DNA from: Haliclona indistincta
Lineage: Eukaryota > Porifera > Demospongiae > Haplosclerida > Chalinidae
Direction: 5' to 3'
NCBI GenBank assembly: GCA_964017065.1
Contig: OZ024787.1
Span: 4,058,503 to 4,122,502, forward strand
Length of the DNA stretch: 64,000 nucleotides
The position numbers and the translations under genes are program-made. Shown one piece after another: positions 47,201-56,648 of this stretch. Position 1 is the stretch's first letter. Every line of letters begins with the position of its first letter. The notes below the pieces were generated by a model. It did no database searches and was not told where the DNA came from. It saw nothing but the letters and a program-made list of their open reading frames with translations.

Positions 47201-48028
47201 ACAGTCACTAATGCTCTTTCCATGTCCCAACTTCCATGCAATGACAGTATACTGACTGTGTGGAGTGTAGATGGGAACATTGAGTATGGCAGTGGTAAAC
47301 ACCTTATTCTGGTAGTCTTCTCTTGTGTTGTCCTTGTCATTGGACTGGCTTATCCTGTTTTAGTGTTGTGTGCTCCTCTGCTGGAGAGATACGGTCACAA
47401 GTGTATCCCACAGCACAGGTGGAATCCTGTGGCAAGGTTCAAGCCACTGTTGGATGCTTATGGAGGACCTTACAAAGACAAGTATCGATTCTGGACAGGA
47501 GTGACTCTGATGGTGCGACTAACTCTCACTGTGGCATCTTCCTTTTCATCTATTTTCAGTGTCTCTATCACTGCCACGGTCGTTAGTATTCTTGTACTGT
47601 GGTCTTTAACAGATTGTGTATATGAAGAAAAATATCTTGGTGCACTTGATGCATATTTTCTTCTCAACACAATTCTATTAAGCATTCTTGTTCTGTTTTT
47701 AGATTTTCTCAAGTTAGATTATCAAATAGCAACCATTGTGTCCATTTGCTTGTCACTAGTTGTCTGTCTTGTTACTATGGCAATGTACATCTGGCGGAAC
47801 TTTGATCTTAAAAGGATGAAGAGAAAGCTAGGGTTTAGAGACAGCGGACCAGATGAGTACAGAGCAATGTCAGCTGACAGATCTCCTCCAGGATCCCCTC
47901 CATCAATAGTGTATGGCTCACATAGAGGAGAGCATCAGTTTGTACTGGAGTTTTCCCATTCTCATGAAGAGAATGAGTCTTCCTCTCCAGTACTGTTAGG
48001 AAGAGAACTAATATTGTTTGAAACATAA
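44219..48028 (+). CDS. Beta-helix ectodomain / multi-pass membrane protein (copy 2)
   Basis: A single exon of 1269 aa, the closest relative of copy 1, with the same signal peptide, rungs, Cys-rich neck, membrane block and SPPGSPPSIVYG tail. Differences cluster in the ectodomain: a longer loop with DFSKYGYPDAYGG, an extra segment DTASHFTQFGAGLG, and changed residues around 390-480. The membrane block is nearly unchanged. Tail changes include loss of TQVA before SADRS and an altered GRELILF end. The intact frame and conserved promoter suggest it is expressed. Confidence 0.82.
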   Translation: MAAALLVLLLLLAIPLSAFTTTDVYYVTADDAEQSCPPHQICHNLSYYISQPDDYFTSDTAIIFLEGQHSFDREDLVHVSNVHNLTLKGQGQWPVTGAEETVMQSTVTINCTKRRGGFYFAASHNITVEGLTVFNCGGLDNKAVMYFDTVVNLFFVKNSIQHMTGYGLFVHNCDNVIINNCSYYHSTFCFSDFSKYGYPDAYGGGVGIVYDTQYSNTGYTLELSHSNMTYCCSVLQGGGGISLQAKSRFDSVRVLLSHMVLSHNTVSDTASHFTQFGAGLGAVMIGNGDVSLTISNCLFFHGHAFGQGTGGMYFFVDTIRVVITIQNTDLVENEGFEASEIYFQSFNSHDSSLSILNSTITHTETPSMNGVSIKGCCTRVIFNNTRMRLTKQIERGMFVESEIQGFANSIDTQSLIMDNCIIERSQSGTALLYVIGVKYFINNCTFSNNSGTQSVIMISSVETHMECSWNNISMHCGIVSNCLISDNNMTGIVILKSTHGLVFIGRNLIQNNRNTQGAGIVLMNNVHIIVSGELLLYNNTADKQGGAILVMNPLFNSQPPNSDCTINIDGFSSSVIFSGNRAGQGGSDMYGAILMDCHAIGQFISHVGHPNETSWYFDTPLIKYLHFSNTDRLSSMSSDPIMVCFCNTTTNLPDCSDRTHHIQTYPGLEINTTIATVGFYGGTSPGVVKVTAQHARLVRYYGQNETTNCFQLHILLQNTSSTTALVDIRVDGGLQDWGVSIGVDILKCPIGFSEISGQCQCEQFLDTRNVQCNLLATPFNFMRSGNSWFGYINNIRFQCITCTTNCPFDYCNRSDVSFDIMAPDRQCVANRTGILCGQCQSHLSVMLGSNRCGACSNWYLFLLPVFAIAGIVLVAVLMFLNLSVSVGNINGLLIYANMVKLNEAFFFPNGSIPVVSQFISWLNLDLGIEVCLFDGLDGYWNTWLQFVFPAYLFLLMGCIIVGCRYSVWLCRLCGSRTVPTLATLAFIPYTKIVHTVTNALSMSQLPCNDSILTVWSVDGNIEYGSGKHLILVVFSCVVLVIGLAYPVLVLCAPLLERYGHKCIPQHRWNPVARFKPLLDAYGGPYKDKYRFWTGVTLMVRLTLTVASSFSSIFSVSITATVVSILVLWSLTDCVYEEKYLGALDAYFLLNTILLSILVLFLDFLKLDYQIATIVSICLSLVVCLVTMAMYIWRNFDLKRMKRKLGFRDSGPDEYRAMSADRSPPGSPPSIVYGSHRGEHQFVLEFSHSHEENESSSPVLLGRELILFET

Positions 48029-48713
48029 ACTCACTGACATCTCCTCCTATCGCACTCTACCTTAAAGAAACACCAGCACATAATGCACTCTCATTCTTTG
48101 ATATTCCTTTTCCTCATCATTAGGTTATTGTAAACATTCTACTAGACTACATGTAGTATGCAGTAGGATTCTGTTATAATTTACTCTTATTTTTCATTGT
48201 CACGATAATAATTATGCGTGCATAATAAAAATATTATGAAACTTTGCAATGCTTTACTGCTGAAAATGTAGATCTTGGTAGGTCCATGAGTTACTGTATC
48301 ATTGGTAGAACAGGCAGATTCATGTGAGCCTTGGCAGCAACTATATGGACATTTCCTGGGTACTCTCGATAGGATAAAAGAGATATAATAATTATACATA
48401 GAGAGCATAATGCAGAGCGGAGACACGTCCATGGTCACTCGCAATCTTACTTGTGACGGTAGCTGATGTACAGCATTGCTAGTTTGATAACATGAAGTTT
48501 CGTCACTGATTTTGAGTGAATGAACTTGATTGAGTGGGCAGGTGAAAGAGAGTGCAAATGAGTAGGGCATGCTTGTGTAAAGGAGGAGAGGGAGAGAGAA
48601 GGGAGGGGAGAGCGAGCCACAAACTGATGATAATAAATTATGATAGCAACAGAACATGAATAATGTAAAACTCTGCTATTAAGAAATTCATAAACCGCTT
48701 GTTTCTGTTCCAG

Positions 48714-48848
48714 GATCACAAGGTACTCCATGAAGAGGCATACTTTCTGGGATACCTTGAGGCTACTAACCAACACTATTTCAGGAACACCTCCTCTCCA
48801 ATGATGATGAGGCCTGGATCATCTAGTACTAGTATGATAAGACACTAA
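48714..48848 (+). pseudogene. Duplicated FBF1 terminal exon
   Basis: A copy of FBF1 exon 17 (28621-28758) including its polypyrimidine tract, AG acceptor and stop codon. It is one codon shorter (one Asn lost) with two substitutions (R to H, K to Y) and is still open. It lies 20 kb downstream of FBF1 on the same strand and marks the start of what would be a third unit. Confidence 0.85.
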
Positions 48849-48940
48849 CTTCAATTGTAATTTTAAACTTTCAAGTTTATAGCTGTTATACTAGGAATCA
48901 ATTTCAGTAGTATTGTACACACACACATCAGAAGAATTAA

Positions 48941-49038
48941 TTTTTATAGGCAAGCTTTACTAAGGCATCTCCCTCAATCAGAGTGCTAGTTTTTATAGGC
49001 AAGCTTTACTAAGGCATCTCCCTCAATCAGAGTGCTAG
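48941..49038 (+). repeat. Tandem 49-bp duplication
   Basis: Two identical 49-bp copies, each starting TTTTTATAGGCAAGCTTTAC. The region just after (49038-49140) matches the sequence upstream of the receptor-like genes (31276 and 42319), so a third unit has lost its receptor gene here. Confidence 0.85.
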
Positions 49039-49313
49039 GCGTGGGCGGGGCTCGTGTATAGTGCACGCATGGCTGCATGCGGGCGTGGGTGAGCTCAGCC
49101 GGCCTGATTTTCATGCAATATGCATGAATATGGGCTACAAAAGCATAAAGAAAAGGAGAAAGAATTTATTATCAGTGTACTACACTGCTAAGCTACCAAG
49201 TCCATCTTCTTGAGATATTTCGCTTTTTAGAGAGTATAACACTGTGCATAATAAAAATTGTTCTAAAAAAATGAAATGATAATGCCTGACTAACACACAT
49301 AGCTATTAACTGT

Positions 49314-50524
49314 CTAGGTGTTCTTTAGCGATTCTTTTATCCCAAGCTGTGTTGATCTCTGTCTGTCCATTGTCTCTAGTTCTCTCACTCGCTGTGATAT
49401 CTCTGTCATTATTCTAGCACGGTACTCCTCTCCTTTGCCTAGTGCCTCCATCTCCTCCAGGAACTCTTTTCTCTCCTCGATCTCTTGCAGCACTACAAGG
49501 AAAGAAAATGAACAGTACAGACTAGACTGTATAACTGGTCTACCTTCTTCAAATCTGTCCACCTCCTCTTCTTCTTGATGTCTCTGCGCTCTCCTCTTCT
49601 CTTTACTCGACTGGTCCTTCTCTTCCACCTCAGTGCCATATGCCATAATGTTTCCCAGTCTCTCCTTCTCTACTGATGAGTTGTATCCTGAAAAAGTAAC
49701 AGCAAGAACAATGACAACCAGTAAGCAGAATTTTATTAGACACAAGGGCATGCAGCAGTGCTGCCCTTTCGTAGAAAAACTAAATGCTTGTACAAAGCAG
49801 CTCATCGATAAAAGCCTGCACATAATTATTATTAACAATGAGCTATACTTTGATAACTTCATGTTAGCCTCATAAATTTTAGTCTAGGTTAGCCTAGATG
49901 TTAGTTCATGGGTCTGGGGAGAACTATACTCTATTGTTACTCTTGGACTGACACCATAACCCTAACTCTCAAATAAATACGTGTGAGTGTTCACTATTAG
50001 CAATTCAACCCTCTAGCTCTCACTGGAGTGAGGTGGTCTGTATTCTGGCTCGTCACAGGATTGTTGTATCTCGTCTATTGTGTCCTTTGATCTCAGTCCA
50101 CTCCCGCTACGAGATGGACCACTCCTTCTTCTCCTCTGTTGAGGCACATGACTCATCTTGTGAGGAGAAGTGTCCGTCCATGTCGGAGGACATGATGTTG
50201 GAAGAGAATGACCTCCTGTAGTGTAGCACAATGAACATAGCGCTAGGTCAATAGAGGACAATTCTCACTTTTCAATTTCTCAGCAAGCTTTCTTTGTTGA
50301 AAGTTAGTTAAATGAGACTCTTTCATCATTGCTGCAAGTATGTACCATAAATAAGTCACTGTTTTAGAGGAGTGCACTGCACTGTGTTGGTGCATGATCA
50401 CAAGTTGATCATGTTGATCGATCACACACGCTATCTGACCTTTTAGCAACTGCTCTGTGTCTTTGCTGAAAGTGACCTTTGGTGTAGAGAACATTCCACC
50501 TCTTGCTACCGGCCTTCTCGCCAT
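49314..50524 (-). CDS. UPF0193 / EVG1 (C22orf23-like) protein
   Basis: Four exons fit: 50524-50269, 50215-50024, 49687-49544 and 49492-49314, giving 256 aa. Landmarks of the UPF0193 family are present in order: AAMMKESHLTNFQQRKLAEK near residue 70, then NSSVEKERLGNIMAYGTEVE, DRFEE, and IEERKEFLEEMEALGKGEEY with ISQRVRELETMDRQRS near the C-terminus. Vertebrate members are poorly characterised but expressed in ciliated tissue. The N-terminus has about 40 residues more before MMKES than I expect for the family. It is divergent from WDR90 across 306 bp. Confidence 0.82.
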
Positions 50525-50830
50525 AATGACCTGCAAGAGAATTCTTTCGGGACGATTAGAGAGCTTCAAACTGTACCCACGAGGTCGATCGAGGCTAAAA
50601 ACAATGTTTATCGCGATATCGATGTGTTGTAACTATGGTAACCACAAGTCCACGCATGCGCACATGGTTGTAGCGCGAACATGGTTAATTTGCGCGCGAT
50701 CGATATCGTGTGTACATGTATCTAGTAAACCACGTAGTAAACAAAAGCTGGTTTAGCTGCTAGCCTGCTACAGTACAAGAACTGCTGCTAGATAGACGAG
50801 GACAACTGAGAGGCGCTTATCTCGGCAAAT
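50525..50830. promoter_or_regulatory. Shared EVG1/WDR90 promoter with X-box-like site
   Basis: GTAACTATGGTAAC at 50629-50642 fits the RFX X-box consensus GTNRCC-N2-RGYAAC with one mismatch. It lies between two divergent genes, one of them centriolar (WDR90). No TATA box was seen. Confidence 0.55.
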
Positions 50831-53800
50831 ATGACAACTTGTAAGTGGTCGAGACAGATTTTCCACAAGGAACATGTGATCCACCCTCCTCTTCATGTAT
50901 TTCTCTCGATTTCTCCAGCATGGCAGCATCCGTACGTGAACATCTTCAAAGAGTTTGGTGTTGGTCAGTGGAAAAAGTGCTCCAAAGAGGGAGATGTCTC
51001 ATCTGTTATGGTGAGAACAAGGGACAAGATCCTCTTCCAAAATTTTTCTCTTCCTCTTCTCTATTTCTCAGGTTCGTAAGATAAAGTGTTCAGTCTATCG
51101 TATAGCTGGTCCAATCCCTGTCAAAAACTATATCCTGTTCCCTACTACCTCTACTCAGTCGCTCCGTCTTACCGGTCATTTCTTCTACCTCATATTTCGA
51201 CCCACTCCGGGATGGTTCTTTGTCGTGCATCTCGACCTAGCTACAGAGGATGGTCTATCTGTTCGAATTTCACTCTCGAATCTTTACAAAAGTTTCAAAC
51301 AGTCATCAACTTGGGCTCAACTACCCTTGGTTTACTCCGAGAAAACAGGAGAAGCATTTTTAGTCAGCAGTGAGAAGGAGTCTGAGTTACTTTCGCAGCC
51401 TGCTCCTGAGAATTCTCGATGGACTTTTCTTGCTCTAGACTTGCAAGCGATGGTGTTCGATTTGTTTCACAGTCACTATGCTCACGTCAAGACTCTGAAG
51501 CTTTGTGCAAACATGATCGTCAAGGGCGCTTACACTAGTGATATTAGATACTGTCCTGAGACCCATACCACCAATGACCAGCATGGGATCCAGCCTACAG
51601 CGCTGGAACCGGTCCCTCGAGAAATGTCGCTACCAGTGACGAAAGGAATGAGCTTCACTGATGTTTATTGTATTGTCCGGTATCCATCACCTTTCACTGA
51701 GATGGAGAGAGTGAATTTGAGAATGGAGAAGAGGAGTCCGCTGAAAAGGAAAGAGAACACCAACATGGTAGTACCACTAGGTCAGGGAGTACTGAAGGAA
51801 AGAGAGGAGCAGAAGGAAGAGGAACTAGTTCGTCAGAGACCTGCTCAGATAAAGCAAAAGAAAGGAAGGAGTAAAAAGGTTGGTTTAAACTTTAGAGATT
51901 TTTGATTGCAGATGCACTGATGTTGATTTTTTACTTGCACAGACATTGCCTGGTCTGTCGAGAGAAAGTGTTGTCATCAAAATGAGGCATAATTTACAGT
52001 CTACTCCACACGAGGTACAAGATGTGATAGTTTTAAGAGTTTGTGGGTTCCATTGGATTTTCTACAGACCCTTCATCTCGATCCTGTGATGGAATTGAAA
52101 CACGTAATTGGTTCAGGAGGTCACCCGGCGACAGGACAGGTTTGAGATAGAGTCAGGTGATTGCCATGTGATTGTCGTGTGATCGTACAGGTGTTGTTCA
52201 CTCGTGACGGCAGCAAGTTGTACTACCCTTGTCACACGATGGTAGTTATCATGGAAACCAGTACTGGTAAACAAGAATTTCTACTTGGACATACTAAAAA
52301 AGTTGGTTACCATTACTTTTTCTTCAGTTCTTACCAACATTAATTTTCAGGTCTCGTGCATGGCGCTCAGTGGTAATGATAGACTGCTAGTATCAGGNNN
52401 NNNNNNNNNNNNNNNNNNNNNNNNNNNNNNNNNNNNNNNNNNNNNNNNNNNNNNNNNNNNNNNNNNNNNNNNNNNNNNNNNNNNNNNNNNNNNNNNNNNN
52501 NNNNNNNNNNNNNNNNNNNNNNNNNNNNNNNNNNNNNNNNNNNNNNNNNNNNNNNNNNNNNNNNNNNNNNNNNNNNNNNNNNNNNNNNNNNNNNNNNCTC
52601 CCTCCCTCCCTCCCTCCCTCCCTCCCTCCCTCCCTCCCTCTCTCCCTCCCTCTCTCCTCCCTTCCTTCTTTCCTTCCTTTCTTCCTCCCTTCCTCAGTTT
52701 GTCTCACATAGGAGATGTATTGTGTTCCGTTGGTAGAGACAGGAAGGGCAAGATGGCTGTCATACTGTGGGACCTGAGTCGCGTAGAGCAGAGAGGAGAG
52801 GTGTTTGTGCTGACTAAGGCATACACTGACATCAGCATTGAGAGAATGAGGATAGCTGGATTCAATAGCACCAGGTAAGAGAGAGATATTTATCTTACTG
52901 AATCATGTGTGCAACGTATGCAGTTTGCGAAATTTTCATGATTTTCATCTCTATGGTATATTTAGTCAAATTAATAGGAAAAAATTATTAGTTTTACTTG
53001 AAGACTGTCAGATCTAAAAACTTAAAAATTACCAAATCAACGAGTTTTGAGCCTAAAAAAATAATTTATGTTGAAAAAATTAGATGGCAAGGGAAATAAA
53101 CCAAAATTGTGTGACTCAAGGAGTCAAGTGCTTTTTCCTAAATAAAGTTACTGAAATTTTATGCTACATGTTAGGAGTATGTTGTGTATTTCTGTTCTAC
53201 AGGATGGCGTCTTGTGGGTGGGGTAATGTTCGGTTCTGGCGTGTGAAGGACGGTAGTCTTCGTTCCTGTCCAGTGGCACTCCCCAATCACCATCAGTCGC
53301 TGTTCAGAGATGTTCTGTTCCACACTGCTGAGTATAGCGGAGATTGTGAGGAGCCATGCAACAGTGTGTGAGTATGCATGTACAGTGCTTGTATGCAGAT
53401 CTCAGGATTTCATATGCCCTGGGATAGGGTACCTAATTCAACACCAATTTTGCCCCGAGAATCATGGTCAGAAAAATTGTGCTTTGTCTAAAAGTAGAGC
53501 TGTGTTGCAAACACTGTCTATAGGCAGCCCAGGAACATTTTAGATCAGTCTAAGAGTAATTTCAACTCCTACTTGTGCAATAATGTGCATGCACTCAAGC
53601 CAGAAAGTCTTGTACTTGTCTCCTTGCAGGTATGCGTTCTCATCTTCTGGTCATGTTCTGCTCATTAGCTACCCGACCGTAGCTATGCTTAAAATGTGGC
53701 ACTTGTTGCTGGAGCAGTCAGTAGGTGTGGCTATTGTTTCCATGGCGATACACAGTAGCTTTGTTGCTACTGGTTCAGAAGACGGCTTCCTTAGAATATG

Positions 53801-55713
53801 GTCTCCTGATTTTTCAACTGTTACCATGGAAACAGGTATACAATGCACACACTAGTACTGGCACTATACTGTATGTTGCTGCTGCTCGGCAATGATATGT
53901 AGGGATTACCATGTAAAATGGCGGCTACTCATGTGTGAGAGTGAGTTTTGACTCACAGTTTAGCAGTTTGAATGTTCAGTTACTATTATTGTTGTCAAAT
54001 TAATTTTTTATTCTTAGCGTATGTTTTACCAATAGATCTCGAGGGGGTGGTGACATCAGTAGGTGTAGCTTCAGATGGAATGTCAGTAATGTCTGCTACT
54101 AGTAGTGTGAGCTAAAAATAGATTTACTATATCAGCTAGTGAATATTCATATTTTCACAGGGCAGTATAGGGATACTAGATACTGACCAGAAGCGATACA
54201 ATACTATGATGCGATCTCATACCAGTACCATCACGTGTATGGGACTGAGTCCTCATGGCGGTCATCTTGTCACCGGGTCAACCGATTGCACTGTCAGAAT
54301 ATGGGACCTGGATACCATGGGACAAGTAGGTGTAGTCGTTTAATAACTATTAATATAACTACCGGTTTGTTACATTGTAGTTGTTTGAATTCGGGATGAA
54401 GGATGACCTGCCCACTGTGGTACGCTACCATCCGCTGAGGACTGAAGTGGTGTGTGGATGTGCTAGTGGAGCTTTGAGGGTGTTCGATGTGATAGCAGCA
54501 AGCATGATGGTGGAACACAAGTACGTGTACCCCGTCTGTCTCACTACCTGTCTGTGTCAGTTTGTCTTACAACACAGTACCGTACAATTCATCTGGTTTT
54601 GACCCGTTTTACGGTGAATTGTGTCATTCATGTTTATACAAGTGTAACTTTTTGACTAGTGTTGTACCTATACTGGTATCTGTATCTGTATAGGCGCCTA
54701 TATTTGTGCTATAGGCAAGGATCGGTTATGTCTGATTTAACAGAATCGATGCAAAAGTGCCTCCAAAATGGGACTCCTGTAGCCATTTGATCACATTTTT
54801 GGTTTTGCACATACAGTACCGCTCACGAGTAAGTGGACCAACACCCGCGGGAGACTCGCAGGCAACCCGGGGGTAATTTTGTCTTGCCTGCGGAACCGTG
54901 TATCATTAACCGCGGGTAGATGCGAATACAGAGTGCATCACGCGCTGGTGCGGATACGTGCGAGCACTGTATATGCTCGCAAAAGCCACACAACGACAAC
55001 GTGAGTCTGCCTAGCTATCCAGCGGGTCGCGAGTGCATGCAAGGCTGCATGAGGGCCGCGGGTTAGTGTGGTGCGGGCAGCGGGTACACGTTCACGGACC
55101 TGCGGGCACCCCCGAGTTACGTGCGGTTAGCCCGCGGGTTTGAGTACACTTACTCGTGAGCGGTACTGTACGCATAAATAATATCTGTATCTGTATCGGC
55201 GATATTGTGTGCCTATACTATCGGTATAGTACTGTATAGGTATAACACTATTTTGACACTTTCGCTGATCACTTCTAAGTTCTAGCGTCTATTTTGCTCC
55301 CAATTATGATTAAATTTTGAATGGCTGAGTTTTAAATTACCACATTGGTCTGCTGTATTGTTTGGAAAGCATTACGAAACAAACCGATAATCCAGGCACA
55401 ACCAGCAACTCGTTCCATTTTCTCTCCCTACACAAATTGTCAGTTGGATGATCACGTTCTAGTTTAGATTAGCACGATTCTGCTATAGTGGAAGTTATTG
55501 TTCAAGCATTACTGTGATTCCAAGTGATGTATGGTTACAAGTAGTGAGTTGCTAGGTGACTTGTTTGTTTTTGTTACCATAGACACCATCACAGCTCTGT
55601 AACTGGTGTGGTGTTCACTCCCAATGGTCTCACTATGTTCTCCTCCTGCTCCAAAGGATCACTAGCCGTGTACGACTCCTCCCAACGCTCCTATCCGACC
55701 AATAGAATACTAG
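50831..55713 (+). CDS. WDR90: WDR90/POC16 homologue, 3' end missing
   Basis: WDR90 is a centriole wall protein. Exons: 50831-50840, 50919-51010, 51072-51878, 51943-52014, 52068-52139, 52191-52301, 52351 to the gap, 52698-52874, 53203-53367, 53630-53835, 54036-54106, 54161-54325, 54381-54520 and 55583-55713. The start MTTSWQHPYVNIFKEF matches the family start; residues 5 to about 215 form the CFAP20-like (DUF667) domain; WD repeats follow (FLLGHTKKVSCMALSGNDRL, SEDGFLRIW, STDCTVRIWDLD). Family members are far longer (about 1700 aa); no later WD exons were found before the end of the window. The last exon ends at a good GTAATG donor with no partner seen. Part of exons 7-8 lies in an assembly gap. 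Confidence 0.85.
52398..52597. other. Assembly gap of 200 N
   Basis: Exactly 200 N, a conventional gap size, next to a CT/CCCT microsatellite (52598-52695). It removes the end of WDR90 exon 7 and perhaps another exon. Confidence 0.98.
52598..52695 (+). repeat. CCCT/CTTC microsatellite next to the gap
   Basis: CCCT repeats grade into CTTC-type repeats and end at the acceptor of WDR90 exon 8. Confidence 0.9.
54814..55168. mobile_element. GC-rich mariner-like MITE in WDR90 intron 13
   Basis: Perfect inverted ends beginning CAGTACCGCTCACGAGTAAG are flanked by TA on both sides (54812-54813 and 55169-55170), as for Tc1/mariner. The 355-bp interior is rich in CCCGCGGG-like words and clearly GC-richer than its surroundings. 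It sits inside an older repeat whose TATCTGTATCTGTAT motif occurs on both sides (about 54677 and 55183). Confidence 0.75.
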
Positions 55714-56648
55714 GTAATGCATGACACACACTCACATGCATGGATGCACAGAGGTACGTCACACAGCACGATATATTATGTCATGCGAACATGTGTTTTA
55801 ATATGATCTATACTTTTGTGTATGTGTGTTACAGCGTTTATGTTATGCGCTACATAATGCTAATTTTGAGTGAACACAACGATGACGTTGAGCTAATATT
55901 ATTGCTCCGTCTAAAATCTCAAGCGATCGTAACGGTCTACCTGTCACTGCTGGGTTGCGTCACTGTTAAACTATTTGTACAACCTCTGCAACTCCGATCA
56001 CAGTGAATATGTATTGATCACGTGAAATGAATCGTATTCACTATTCTTCTGTATGTTGAGATGTTTTCGAAGTTATACATGGATGTACCTCATGATATCA
56101 TTGGAAGATCAACACAAGAATTTGTCTTATTAAATTATAGACCTATGCAGGACCTACAAAGCCTTTGTCTAATGAGGCATGAGCAATATTGGATCAGGTA
56201 CAAGTTGGTTGTCATAGTCAATGAAGGATAGTTGAATGTGTGGTTAGCCTGTGATAACAGCTATACAGGGCTTCCCTGTATTGCACAATATTATTAGGTG
56301 TGGCTACTAACCACACCTGATAACCAACCAACTTTCAAACTGCAGTACCAGAGCGAGTATATTGTGTGCTCCCTTGCTGGTCATTGCGAGCTCAAATCTC
56401 TGACCATCTGTATAATTTTGTTGTGTGCTAGAGCTCATTCAAGGAGACATAATTGACTATGCTATTCACCTAATAAATTATTAATGAGTTGTCTATTGGT
56501 CCTTGTTATTATAAGTACAAATGGTAAGAATGTTAATGATCGGTTCCGTCACATGTAGTAAAAATAGCATTAGTGTGTAGTAAGTTGTAAAGCACTAAGG
56601 TCAGTGTGGATACTCTCTAGTTTACGCATTCGTGACTAAACTAGGCTG
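55714..56648. other. No further WDR90 exon; upstream region of beta-helix gene 3
   Basis: Only short open frames. Unlike the other two copies, there is no TATAAAAG box before the ATG, and the upstream sequence does not resemble units 1 and 2. Confidence 0.45.

Larger units (their letters stand above)
39963..48905. repeat. Segmental duplication, unit 2
   Basis: It begins with a copy of the end of FBF1 exon 16 and its GTAAGT donor (39963-39985) and ends with a copy of FBF1 exon 17 and 3' flank (48610-48905). Within it, the receptor-like gene and beta-helix gene are near-identical to those of unit 1. Confidence 0.9.
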
